Origin: Acidobacteriota bacterium
Lineage (GTDB): Bacteria; Acidobacteriota; Terriglobia; Terriglobales; Acidobacteriaceae
Assembly: GCA_021810815.1 (NCBI GenBank)
Contig: JAJZHR010000005.1
Span: 1-19,126 of the forward strand
Length of the DNA: 19,126 bases
Direction of reading: 5' to 3'
Shown: piece after piece, positions 7,795-14,750 of the stretch
Layout: every line of letters begins with the position of its first letter
How positions within the stretch are numbered: the first letter of the stretch is position 1
The notes under the pieces: model-generated
Seen by the model: the letters and a program-made list of their open reading frames with translations, nothing else
What the model was told of the DNA's origin: nothing
Database searches by the model: none
Program-made: the position numbers and the translations under genes

Positions 7795-7906
7795 AAGTAG
7801 CGTCTGAGAAGTTTGTTTGCCGGAATCCCCATTGCGCATGAAGATCCCCTGCGGCATTCAACCAAGCGCAAGCATCTCAGGGATACGATAAGGTGGTTGG
7901 ACACCT

Positions 7907-8611
7907 ATGACCATGCAGCAAATGAATAATGGGTTGCAGCACCGTCAAGCCAACGGCCATCCAACGCTGATGCGCACGCTCTTTGGCCTTGGCAGCCTGG
8001 GGCTGTTCCTCATCTCCATCGTGGACTCCTCCGTGGTGCCGCTGCCCATCCCCGGCAGCACGGACATTCTGCTGGTGCTGCTTGCGGCGCATCACACCAA
8101 CGGCATCCTGCTGGTGCTGTGCGCCACGGTCGGATCTCTGATCGGCGGCTACAGCAGCTATCAAATCGGCAAGCGAGGAGGCCTGCCGGCGCTGGAACGC
8201 TATCTCTCTCCGAAGTATCTCAAGCAGGTCTGCTCCTGGGTGGAGCGGCATACGCTGCTGGCCGTCGCTCTGCCCGCCATTCTTCCGCCGCCCGTGCCAC
8301 TCAGCCCTTTCATCGTAGCTGCGGGAGCGTTGAACGTGCCGCGGAACAAGTTCCTTGCTACGTTCGGGATCGCACGCGGCGCGCGCTACAGCTTCGTCGG
8401 CTGGCTCGGCTACCACTTTGGCCGCCACATCCTCGGCACATGGAACCGCTTCTCTGCGAAATGGGGGACGACCATCGAAGTTGCCATCTTCGTGCTGTTT
8501 GTGGGCATGGCAGTCTACGTCAGCTGGAAATTCTGGAAGCAATCCCAACAAGAAGCATCGTCAGGGAACTCAGCTTCAGCGCGACCAACAGCAGTTCGCT
8601 CCGCGTCCTGA
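7907..8611 (+). CDS. DedA/VTT-family integral membrane protein
   Basis: A 234-aa inner-membrane protein of the DedA/SNARE-associated (VTT) superfamily, whose members act in lipid flipping and membrane homeostasis. Hydrophobic segments lie at about 24-40, 50-62, 66-82, 117-142, 160-175 and 189-207. Typical features are the re-entrant-like SSVVPLPIPGSTDILLVLLA (41-60), GSLIGGYSSYQIGKRGG (76-92), a Pro-rich ILPPPVPLSPFIVAAGAL (125-142) and RGARYSFVGWLGYHFG (157-172). It is nearer the YqaA-like branch than classical DedA. AGGTGG (7891-7896) lies 10 bases before the ATG at 7907; ATGs three and six codons in are alternatives. The tail after residue 212 is Ser/Ala-rich and probably disordered. It is separated from mqnA by 112 bp. 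Confidence 0.87.
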   Translation: MTMQQMNNGLQHRQANGHPTLMRTLFGLGSLGLFLISIVDSSVVPLPIPGSTDILLVLLAAHHTNGILLVLCATVGSLIGGYSSYQIGKRGGLPALERYLSPKYLKQVCSWVERHTLLAVALPAILPPPVPLSPFIVAAGALNVPRNKFLATFGIARGARYSFVGWLGYHFGRHILGTWNRFSAKWGTTIEVAIFVLFVGMAVYVSWKFWKQSQQEASSGNSASARPTAVRSAS

Positions 8612-8666
8612 AGCCAAGCGTTGCGTTGGGAAGCAGCGACTTTGGGAGAGAGCACCTGCCAGGCGC

Positions 8667-8699
8667 CCCATTCTTTGCGGCTTCCTCGCAAAGGATGGG
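8667..8699. repeat. Strong intergenic hairpin, 13-bp stem, 7-base loop
   Basis: CCCATTCTTTGCG (8667-8679) pairs with CGCAAAGGATGGG (8687-8699) over 13 positions with one G-T wobble, around the loop GCTTCCT. It lies in the 141-bp gap between the convergent dedA-like and fabH genes. No T-run follows on either strand, so it is not a standard intrinsic terminator, although it may still stop or protect transcripts from both sides. Its form, a 'CCCATTC...' stem between genes, is what I would expect of a dispersed REP-like palindrome; genome-wide copies cannot be checked here. Confidence 0.6.
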
Positions 8700-8752
8700 A
8701 ACAAAGGTGAGTACCACGAACGACCTCGCACAAACCAGCATGCCAGCCGTCT

Positions 8753-9769
8753 TCAGATCTCCCAGCGCAACAGCGTTGCTCCCACAGTGAACCCTCCACC
8801 GAAGGAAGCCAACAGAACCGTGTCGCCCTTCTTCAGGCGTCCCTCCTCCACTGCCGTCTCCATGGCCAGAGGAATCGTAGCCGCCGTGGTATTGCCATAG
8901 CGATCGATATTGATAATGACGCGCTCCTCCGGCATTCCCAGCCGCTCGGCGGTGGCCAGAATGATGCGTTTGTTGGCCTGGTGCGGAATGAAGCAGTCCA
9001 CATCCGCAGCGGTGAGCTGGTTGCGCCGCAGGAGCGTCTCGCTCAACTCGGCCATCTTCCTAACGGCCACCTTGAACACCGCGCCGCCAGCCTGGTGAAC
9101 CACATGCATGTTCTTCGCCACAGTTTCGGCGCTAGTTGGGTTTAGACTGCCACCGCCCGGCATGTACAGCGAGCATGCACCAGAGCCGTCAATCTCGTGA
9201 ATGAAATCCGCCAGTCCCGTCTCGCCTTCTTCGCACGGCTCCAGTAGCACAGCTCCTGCTCCATCGCCGAAAAGAATGCAGGTGGACCGGTCGGTGTAGT
9301 CCAGGATGGAGCTCATCACATCTGCCCCAATCACCAGCACCTTGGAATGCGCTCCGCTCTCCACCAGCTTCGCACCCACCTGCAGAGCATAGAGGAACCC
9401 CGAGCACGCAGCCGAAAGATCGAAGCCCCACGCGCCGACCGCGCCAAGCTTCTCCTGCACCAGGCAGGCCGTCGCCGGGAACATCATGTCCGGCGTCACA
9501 GTGGCGACGATGATCACCTCGATCTCGGTCGGCGCAATCCCGCGCTTCTCCAAACAAGCCTTCGCTGCGGCAACCGCAAGGTCGCTGCTCGCAACGCCCT
9601 TGTCCACAAGATGCCGCGTCCGGATCCCGGTCCGCTCAATGATCCACTCGTCATTGGTGTCCACCATCTTCTCCAGGTCCGCATTGGTCAGCAGACGTGG
9701 AGGCACATAGGTTCCGAGCGAACTGATCTTGGCCCGCACCGCTACCCGGGGCCGGTTTTCAATGCTCAA
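8753..9769 (-). CDS. fabH: 3-oxoacyl-ACP synthase III (KAS III)
   Basis: FabH condenses acetyl-CoA (or a branched acyl-CoA) with malonyl-ACP to start fatty acid synthesis. The start is taken as TTG at 9769 because GGAGAG (9780-9775) lies 5 bases upstream. This gives 338 aa, close to the usual 310-335; in-frame starts further upstream add non-homologous residues. The thiolase-fold triad is complete: C122 in LSAACSGF, H263 in IPHQANKR and N293 in YGNTTAA. Other landmarks are ERTGIRTR (45-52) and FGDGAGAVLL (167-176), with GGGFTVGATLLRWE at the C-terminus. It is alone on its strand, with no other fab gene nearby. It shares the lipid theme with pgpA, plsY and gpsA. Confidence 0.96.
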   Translation of the reverse strand: MSIENRPRVAVRAKISSLGTYVPPRLLTNADLEKMVDTNDEWIIERTGIRTRHLVDKGVASSDLAVAAAKACLEKRGIAPTEIEVIIVATVTPDMMFPATACLVQEKLGAVGAWGFDLSAACSGFLYALQVGAKLVESGAHSKVLVIGADVMSSILDYTDRSTCILFGDGAGAVLLEPCEEGETGLADFIHEIDGSGACSLYMPGGGSLNPTSAETVAKNMHVVHQAGGAVFKVAVRKMAELSETLLRRNQLTAADVDCFIPHQANKRIILATAERLGMPEERVIINIDRYGNTTAATIPLAMETAVEEGRLKKGDTVLLASFGGGFTVGATLLRWEI

Positions 9770-9932
9770 AATTTCTCTCCTTGGGAATGTCCATGAGTCG
9801 CTTACCAGCATACGCCGGATGCGTTCCAATTTTCAGTCCCGCATGGCAAGCGCAAAGCAAACCTCCAAGCTCCGAACCAAGGGTTCAGAAAGGCCTGGTA
9901 AAGCGAATGGAGGATGAGGGGAAACAGAAAAC

Positions 9933-9998
9933 CAAAATGCGCCGGGGAGGTTCGGCGATCATCCACAGCCTGATAGGCGCGAATCAAAATGCGCCGGG
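9933..9998. repeat. 14-bp direct repeat that copies the 3' end of the SRP RNA gene
   Basis: CAAAATGCGCCGGG occurs exactly at 9933-9946 and again at 9985-9998, 52 bases apart. The second copy is the 3' strand of the SRP RNA closing stem plus the T-rich bases after it (on the minus strand CCCGGCGCATTTTG). The first copy lies just downstream of the RNA gene in its direction of transcription. Chance seems unlikely for 14 identical bases so close together. No mobile gene lies between the copies. Confidence 0.65.
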
Positions 9999-10088
9999 TG
10001 GCCTACTGCGCACACACTAGCCCGTTACCGTTGCTTCCTTCCGGACCTGGCGGGGTTGGCGGGATTGCGTCGCGTAGGACCCGGCACA
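9989..10088 (-). ncRNA. ffs: Signal recognition particle RNA, bacterial small type (4.5S)
   Basis: Read on the minus strand, the conserved apical domain CCAGGTCCGGAAGGAAGCA lies at about 10053-10035, with the GGAA tetraloop and the asymmetric loop that bind Ffh. The outer stem is formed by GTGCCGGGT at the 5' side (10087-10079) and ACCCGGCGC at the 3' side (9999-9991), and can be extended by two further pairs, giving an RNA of about 100 bases, the normal size for this class. The T-rich bases TTTTG after the 3' arm may help termination. With Ffh it targets nascent membrane proteins to the translocon. The ends are estimated to within a few bases. The gene lies between fabH and the pectinesterase gene. 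Confidence 0.93.
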
Positions 10089-10094
10089 TGTTCC

Positions 10095-10100
10095 ATCCTA
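10095..10100 (-). promoter_or_regulatory. -10 box of the SRP RNA gene
   Basis: TAGGAT on the minus strand (10100-10095) lies 6 bases before the predicted RNA 5' end near 10088, exactly where a -10 element should be. No good -35 hexamer is seen at the normal distance. Confidence 0.5.
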
Positions 10101-10231
10101 CCATCGCGCGAAGAGCGCGGCCATGCGGCGGTCGCGACCTCAGAAACCATACCGGTGCTCTTCTCCTTCTCGCGCTTCGCCTATTTATGATTTGCTTGCG
10201 TTTGCCACCCTGCCGTCGCTACTCTCTCTGG

Positions 10232-11308
10232 ATGAGATTTTTGCCCGTTGCCCTGCTCGCCTGCTCAGTCAACTGCTCGCTCGTAGCCAGTGCCGCCGAT
10301 GTCCATGTCCGCGTATCGCCCGGTGTAAAGACAGGCATCGAGAGTTCCACCGAGTACCCCACCATCCAGATGGCGATGGACCACCATCCCTTCGCCACGC
10401 CGAACGCCGACGGCTCTCCCGGCCGCGTCTACATCCACATTGCCCCCGGCGTTTACCATGAGCGCGTCATCGTGACGCAGAACCATCGCAACATCACCTT
10501 TCTGGGCGAGGGCAAATCGCCGGAAGACGTCGTCATCACCAACTCGCTGAATGCAAAACAGGCAGGGGGGACTTTCTTCACCGAAACGGTGGAGATCAAC
10601 GGCGCGGGCTTCGAGGCCGACAACGTCACCTTTGAAAATACGGCCGGCAACACCGGGCAGGCCGTTGCCGCCGCCGTCCGCAGCGACCGCGCCATCTTCA
10701 AGCACTGCCGCTTTCTCGGCCACCAGGACACGCTGTTTGCGGACTATGGCCGCCAATATTACGTTGATTCGTACATTGAGGGGGGCGTGGATTACATTTT
10801 CGGCAATGCCGCGGCGGTGTTCGACCACTCCGAGCTGCATTCGAACGGACCGGGCTATGTAACGGCGCAGTCGCGCACCGATGCTGACCAAGCCACAGGA
10901 TATGTCATCCTCAACTCGCGTGTGACCAGCGGACTGGACCACTCGGGCGCGACGACGCAAGCGACCGCCACGAGCATGAGCATGCCGGGAGCGCGCAGCA
11001 TCGCCTCGGCCCACAACATGATCGGCCTCGGCCGTCCGTGGCGTCCGTATTCCCGGGTGGTTTACATCCACACCAGCCTCCCCTCCGACCTGAACCCGGC
11101 GGGCTGGAACAACTGGAGCAAGGCGAGCAACGAGGCGACGGCGTACTATGCGGAATCAGACAGTTATGGCCCCGGCGCCAGCCCTTCTACCCGCGTTCCC
11201 TGGTCGCACCAGTTGACGCCAGCCCAGGCCCAACCATTCCTGCCCGCGAACTTCCTTGCGGGAAGCGACCACTGGCAGCCTGAAGCGGATGCAGCAAAGC
11301 TGCCCTGA
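10232..11308 (+). CDS. Secreted pectinesterase (CE8 family)
   Basis: This enzyme removes methyl esters from homogalacturonan, releasing methanol and preparing plant pectin for lyases. From the ATG at 10232 it has 358 aa with a signal peptide ending near VASA-AD (residues 19-22), so it should be exported. The right-handed beta-helix is marked by GNTGQAVA (139-146), GHQDTLF (163-169; Q165, D166), GGVDYIFGNAAAVF (184-197; nucleophile D187) and LGRPWRPYSRVVYIHT (266-281; R268, W270), a complete catalytic set. An in-frame ATG at 10187 would add 15 residues but overlaps a TATGAT -10-like box (10186-10191), so the later start is preferred; neither has a good ribosome site. It suggests growth on plant matter. 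No other pectin gene is in the window. Confidence 0.92.
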   Translation: MRFLPVALLACSVNCSLVASAADVHVRVSPGVKTGIESSTEYPTIQMAMDHHPFATPNADGSPGRVYIHIAPGVYHERVIVTQNHRNITFLGEGKSPEDVVITNSLNAKQAGGTFFTETVEINGAGFEADNVTFENTAGNTGQAVAAAVRSDRAIFKHCRFLGHQDTLFADYGRQYYVDSYIEGGVDYIFGNAAAVFDHSELHSNGPGYVTAQSRTDADQATGYVILNSRVTSGLDHSGATTQATATSMSMPGARSIASAHNMIGLGRPWRPYSRVVYIHTSLPSDLNPAGWNNWSKASNEATAYYAESDSYGPGASPSTRVPWSHQLTPAQAQPFLPANFLAGSDHWQPEADAAKLP

Positions 11309-11322
11309 CGGGATGCGGTTGC

Positions 11323-11328
11323 TAGAAT
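11323..11328 (+). promoter_or_regulatory. -10 box for rimO, placed for a leaderless mRNA
   Basis: TAGAAT ends 6 bases before the GTG start at 11335, so transcription should begin at or within a base of the start codon. The AGGAG at 11329-11333 sits only one base from the GTG, too close to work as a normal ribosome site. No clear -35 box was found. Confidence 0.45.
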
Positions 11329-11334
11329 AGGAGA

Positions 11335-12879
11335 GTGAAGCACTCCGTCCAGTCCCCTGGCCAATCGACAAGCACAGCCGTCCTCGAAGCCCCAGCAAAG
11401 CCGAAGATTGGCTTCATCTCGCTCGGCTGCCCCAAGAACCTCGTCGACTCCGAGGTGATGATGGGCATGCTGCATCAAGCCGGTGGCGAGATGACCGCAA
11501 ACGCCGAGGATGCGGACGTGCTGGTGGTGAACACTTGCAGCTTCATCGACTCCGCCAAGCAGGAGTCCGTGAATACCATCCTCGAAATGGCGCAGCACAA
11601 GCTGGCCAACGGCGGCCGTGCGCAGAAGCTGATCGTCGCCGGATGCCTGGTCGAGCGCTATCGCGACGAAATCCAGAAGAATATTCCCGAGGTGGACGCG
11701 GTCATCGGCACAGGCGAACTGGAGGCGGTCCTTGCCGCAGCCGGCCTTTTGCGGCCCATCGCCATCACCGCGCCATCGCCCTTCCGGATTCTGACTGAGT
11801 CGGAACTGGTGGAGCGCGCTCCCAGCGCTGTTCACAAGCATTCAAGGCCGGAAGGCGATCTACGGGAGGAGCAGGGCCGCTTCTCCCGCGAGCATTGGGA
11901 CGGCGCCATCGCCAGCCTGCCAAACTACCTCTACAACGATGAGACGCCGCGCATCCTGACCACGCCCAAGTCCTCGGCCTACATCAAAATCGCCGAAGGA
12001 TGCGATCACCCCTGTGGCTTCTGCATCATCCCCCAACTGCGCGGCAAGTTCCGCTCGCGCCGGTTCGAGTCTGTGATTGCCGAGGCTGAGAATCTGGTGG
12101 CGCAGGGCGTCCGCGAGATCACGCTGATCGGGCAGGACACCACGTGCTATGGGGAAGACTTTGGCCTAAAAGACGGCCTCGCACTGCTGCTGGACCGGCT
12201 CGCCCAGATCGAGGGCGTTCGCTGGCTGCGCTTCCTCTACGCCTACCCGAACAAGATCACCACGAGCCTGCTGGAGACCATCGCCAAGCACGACAACATC
12301 TGCAAGTATCTCGATGTGCCCCTGCAACACGCCGCGCCGTCTGTGCTGAAGCGCATGAAGCGCGGAGGCAGCGGCGACATCTTCCTGAAGACCATCGCCA
12401 AGGCGCGCAGGATCGTGCCCGGCCTGGTGCTGCGCACCTCGTTCATCGTCGGCTTCCCGGGCGAAACGGAAGAGGATTTTGCCGAGCTTTGCTCCTTTGT
12501 GGAGCAGGCGCAGATTGACTGGCTCGGCGTCTTCACCTACTCCGACGAAGAGGGCTCGCCAGCCTTCCTCCTCGGTGACAAGGTTCCCCAGCGCACTATC
12601 GAAGCCCGCCGCCGCAAGCTGATGAAGCTGCAGCAGAAGATCAGCAAGCGCGCGAAGGCCGCGTGGGTGGGCCGCGAAGTCGATCTGCTGGTCGAGGGCG
12701 AGTCGGAAGAGACGCCGCTGCTGTGGCAGGGCCGCACCATGCTCCACGCGCCGGAGATCGACGGCGCAGTCCTCATCAACGACTTCGGCCCGCACGAAAC
12801 GCTTGTCCCCGGCACCTTCTACCGCGCTCGCATCACCGAGTCCCATGCTTACGACGTCGTCGCCAGCATCCTTGAATAG
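11335..12879 (+). CDS. rimO: Ribosomal protein uS12 (S12) methylthiotransferase RimO
   Basis: RimO is a radical-SAM enzyme that adds a methylthio group to a conserved Asp of ribosomal protein S12. Three Cys of the N-terminal domain, C32 (SLGCPKNLVDSE), C68 (NTCSF) and C104 (AGCL), bind one [4Fe-4S] cluster. C223, C227 and C230 in EGCDHPCGFC bind the SAM cluster. The SLGCPKNLVDSE signature separates RimO from the tRNA enzyme MiaB. A TRAM domain fills about 446-514. At 514 aa it is longer than the usual 430-450; the extra sequence is mainly a 19-24-residue N-terminal tail and a segment at about 140-200 between the two domains. A stop codon just upstream (11323-11325) leaves GTG 11335 as the only sensible start. 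Confidence 0.96.
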   Translation: MKHSVQSPGQSTSTAVLEAPAKPKIGFISLGCPKNLVDSEVMMGMLHQAGGEMTANAEDADVLVVNTCSFIDSAKQESVNTILEMAQHKLANGGRAQKLIVAGCLVERYRDEIQKNIPEVDAVIGTGELEAVLAAAGLLRPIAITAPSPFRILTESELVERAPSAVHKHSRPEGDLREEQGRFSREHWDGAIASLPNYLYNDETPRILTTPKSSAYIKIAEGCDHPCGFCIIPQLRGKFRSRRFESVIAEAENLVAQGVREITLIGQDTTCYGEDFGLKDGLALLLDRLAQIEGVRWLRFLYAYPNKITTSLLETIAKHDNICKYLDVPLQHAAPSVLKRMKRGGSGDIFLKTIAKARRIVPGLVLRTSFIVGFPGETEEDFAELCSFVEQAQIDWLGVFTYSDEEGSPAFLLGDKVPQRTIEARRRKLMKLQQKISKRAKAAWVGREVDLLVEGESEETPLLWQGRTMLHAPEIDGAVLINDFGPHETLVPGTFYRARITESHAYDVVASILE

Positions 12880-12891
12880 ACTTGCCCCATC

Positions 12892-12897
12892 TATGAT
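12892..12897 (+). promoter_or_regulatory. -10 box for the metallo-hydrolase gene
   Basis: TATGAT ends 7 bases before the ATG at 12905, in the 25-bp gap after rimO. TTGAAT (12872-12877) is a possible -35, but the 14-base spacing is short. The message would be leaderless or nearly so. Confidence 0.4.
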
Positions 12898-12904
12898 CCA
12901 CCAC

Positions 12905-13825
12905 ATGAGAATCGCCGCCGCTCTCCTTCTCCTTCTTGCCTTCAGCTTCGCCCCCGTGCAGGCGCAGTCCTCAGCACCGCAGTTGATCGCTCCGGGAGTC
13001 TGGTTCTTTCTGGGCGACTCGCACAAGGGCTACAGCAACACGGTCGTCATCGAGATGGCGGACTACCTCATCGTGGTCGATGCCAACTATCCCGGCCGGG
13101 CGCGCGAGCTGATCGCCGAAATGCCAAAACTATCCCCCAAGCCCGTCCGCTATGTGTTCGACACGCACGCCCACGGCGACCACTCCTACGGCAACTCCCT
13201 CTGGACCGCTGCTGGCGCCACCACGATCGCCTATAGCGGGGTGCTGAAGGATATGGATCGCTACGAGCCGTTGCGCTGGCAGGCTGCCGTCAAGGGCCGC
13301 GAGGACGTACGCAGTCTGCACCAGGACAACGTCGAGCAACCGAAGCAGACCTTCACAAAAAGCCCGTTCATTCTGCAGGACTCCACCCGCGAAGTAGACT
13401 TTGAATATCTCGGCTGGGGCCACACGCCGGGCGACGGCTACGTCTGGCTGCCGAAGGAACGCATCCTCTGCACCGGAGACGCTGCGGTCAACGGCCCGCG
13501 CAACCGGCTCGGAGACGCGAACCTCGCCAACTGGCCGCGCGCTCTGGCCAAGGCCCTGCGCCTCAAGCCGGTGCACGTCCTGCCCGGCCACGGCGATGCC
13601 GGCGGCCCTGGAATTCTCGTCGGCCAGCGGCATTTTCTGCTTGACCTCTACCAGGCGGTCGCGAAGCAGGCCCATGAGGGCAAGACTCCAGAGCAGATGA
13701 ACATCCAGCTTCCTTCGCGCGACGAGAACTGGATCCCGAAGGATCTGCTGCGCGACGTGAAGGTCGTCTACGCGGAGGTCACTCAGCACCAACCCGCCGG
13801 AGCTCTCCCTCACGACTTCCAGTAG
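12905..13825 (+). CDS. Secreted metallo-beta-lactamase-fold hydrolase
   Basis: A 306-aa MBL-fold protein with a clear signal peptide (residues 1-20, ending APVQA-QS), so probably periplasmic. The two-metal site is visible: H88, H90, D92 and H93 in THAHGDHSYGN, a likely H173 in GWGHTPGD, D192 in CTGDAAVNG, and H229 in LPGHGD. The 'GxTPGD' and 'GDxxxN' layout is like cyclase and quinoprotein-relay type MBL hydrolases rather than a confirmed beta-lactamase, so the substrate is unknown and I give no antibiotic-resistance call. The ATG at 12905 places Arg next to the hydrophobic core; an ATG four codons earlier overlaps the -10 box. It follows rimO by 25 bp on the same strand. Confidence 0.87.
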   Translation: MRIAAALLLLLAFSFAPVQAQSSAPQLIAPGVWFFLGDSHKGYSNTVVIEMADYLIVVDANYPGRARELIAEMPKLSPKPVRYVFDTHAHGDHSYGNSLWTAAGATTIAYSGVLKDMDRYEPLRWQAAVKGREDVRSLHQDNVEQPKQTFTKSPFILQDSTREVDFEYLGWGHTPGDGYVWLPKERILCTGDAAVNGPRNRLGDANLANWPRALAKALRLKPVHVLPGHGDAGGPGILVGQRHFLLDLYQAVAKQAHEGKTPEQMNIQLPSRDENWIPKDLLRDVKVVYAEVTQHQPAGALPHDFQ

Positions 13826-13891
13826 CAGATCCCAATAGTCCCGGCAGCAGAACCTTTTGGCAACCGCGAGCATATCCGCGTCATCTGCTTT

Positions 13892-13897
13892 TACAAT
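13892..13897 (+). promoter_or_regulatory. -10 box for yacG-pgpA
   Basis: TACAAT lies 9 bases before the yacG ATG at 13907, in an 81-bp gap after the metallo-hydrolase gene. It would give a leader of only 2-3 bases. No -35 box at the right spacing is clear. Confidence 0.4.
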
Positions 13898-13906
13898 CAG
13901 ACTGAG

Positions 13907-14134
13907 ATGCCGAAATCGTCCAAGCCTAAAGCTCTCCGCTGCCCCACGTGCAAGACCATCGTCCTTCCGAAGGATGAGGACTTCCCCTTCTGCAGCGACC
14001 GCTGCCGCCGCATCGACCTGGGCAAGTGGGCCAGTGGCGACTACAAGATCACCTCTCCCATCCTCGACCCCGAAGTGCTCGAAGGTCTGCACGAGCACCA
14101 GGTCTCGCGGCGCGACGACGAAGACGATCAATGA
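13907..14134 (+). CDS. yacG: DNA gyrase inhibitor/zinc protein YacG
   Basis: A 75-aa zinc-finger protein. In E. coli YacG binds GyrB and inhibits gyrase. The four zinc ligands are C12 and C15 (RCPTC) and C29 and C33 (FCSDRC), followed by the typical RRIDLGKWASGDYKI segment (34-48), and the acidic tail is also common. Length and motif order match the family. The TGA stop overlaps the next start (ATGA, 14131-14134), so it is translationally coupled to pgpA. The pairing with pgpA rather than coaE differs from the E. coli order. Confidence 0.92.
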   Translation: MPKSSKPKALRCPTCKTIVLPKDEDFPFCSDRCRRIDLGKWASGDYKITSPILDPEVLEGLHEHQVSRRDDEDDQ

Positions 14135-14637
14135 CGCCTCATCCGGGCGACGCGCACGCGAGCCGATCCACTCCTCCGAAAACCAAATGGGCATGGACGC
14201 TGGGAACCTTCTTCGGCGTCGGCTTCCTGAAGCCCGGCCCCGGCACCTACGGCTCCATCGCCGCACTTCTGCTCTGGGTGGCCGCCGCCCGGTTTCCTCT
14301 CCCCCACCTTGCCCTGGCCACTGCTCTTGCCGCTCTTGCCGCCCTGCTGATCGGCATTCCTGCTGCATCCGTTGTCGAGAAAGAGAGTGGCGGCTCCGAC
14401 CCGCAGCACGTCGTCCTCGACGAGGTCGCTGGCCAGTGGACCGCCCTGATCGGAATCACCGCCGACTGGAAGCACGCCATCGCAGCTCTGCTGCTCTTCC
14501 GCCTCTTTGACATCACCAAGCCGCCGCCGGCGCGGCAACTCGACCGCATGCACGGCGGCTTCGGCATCATGATGGACGATGTGGCCGCAGGCGTTTACGC
14601 GCTGATCCTGGGCCATCTGCTCATGCTATGGTTCTGA
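14131..14637 (+). CDS. pgpA: Phosphatidylglycerophosphatase A
   Basis: PgpA removes the phosphate from phosphatidylglycerophosphate to give phosphatidylglycerol at the inner membrane. The 168-aa protein has the family motifs GFLKPGPGTYGS (31-42), LDEVAGQW (96-103), RLFDITKPPPARQLDR (124-139) and GGFGIMMDDVAAG (142-154), the last carrying the acidic catalytic residues. Hydrophobic segments lie at about 43-53, 59-80, 104-124 and 150-168. The start overlaps the yacG stop by four bases. The Pro/His/Ser-rich first 17 residues are a hydrophilic lead-in. With plsY, gpsA and fabH it completes a set of lipid genes spread across the window. Confidence 0.93.
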   Translation: MTPHPGDAHASRSTPPKTKWAWTLGTFFGVGFLKPGPGTYGSIAALLLWVAAARFPLPHLALATALAALAALLIGIPAASVVEKESGGSDPQHVVLDEVAGQWTALIGITADWKHAIAALLLFRLFDITKPPPARQLDRMHGGFGIMMDDVAAGVYALILGHLLMLWF

Positions 14638-14750
14638 CGACCATCCCTCCTCGCTCAATGCTCGCAACAGAAAGCTCAAAGCTGGAACCCATCAGCCTTT
14701 GCTTTTCGTCGTTCTTGCATCGCGAAGGAGCACAGCACCAGCCTGGCAAC

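Noticed and set aside
8667..8699. Intrinsic (Rho-independent) terminator
   Set aside because: The stem is strong but no T-run follows on either strand, so it is reported as a hairpin repeat instead.
8520..8741. 73-codon minus-strand frame over the hairpin between dedA and fabH
   Set aside because: It consists largely of the palindrome and the antisense of the dedA-like 3' end, with no ribosome site or recognisable motif.
9989..10231. Longer pectinesterase with starts upstream of 10232
   Set aside because: The extension runs through the SRP RNA gene and its promoter and destroys the N-terminal position of the signal peptide.
14679..14706. Possible terminator after pgpA (GCTG...CAGC followed by CTTTGCTTTT)
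   Set aside because: The stem is only four clean base pairs and the T-run is interrupted; too weak to annotate.
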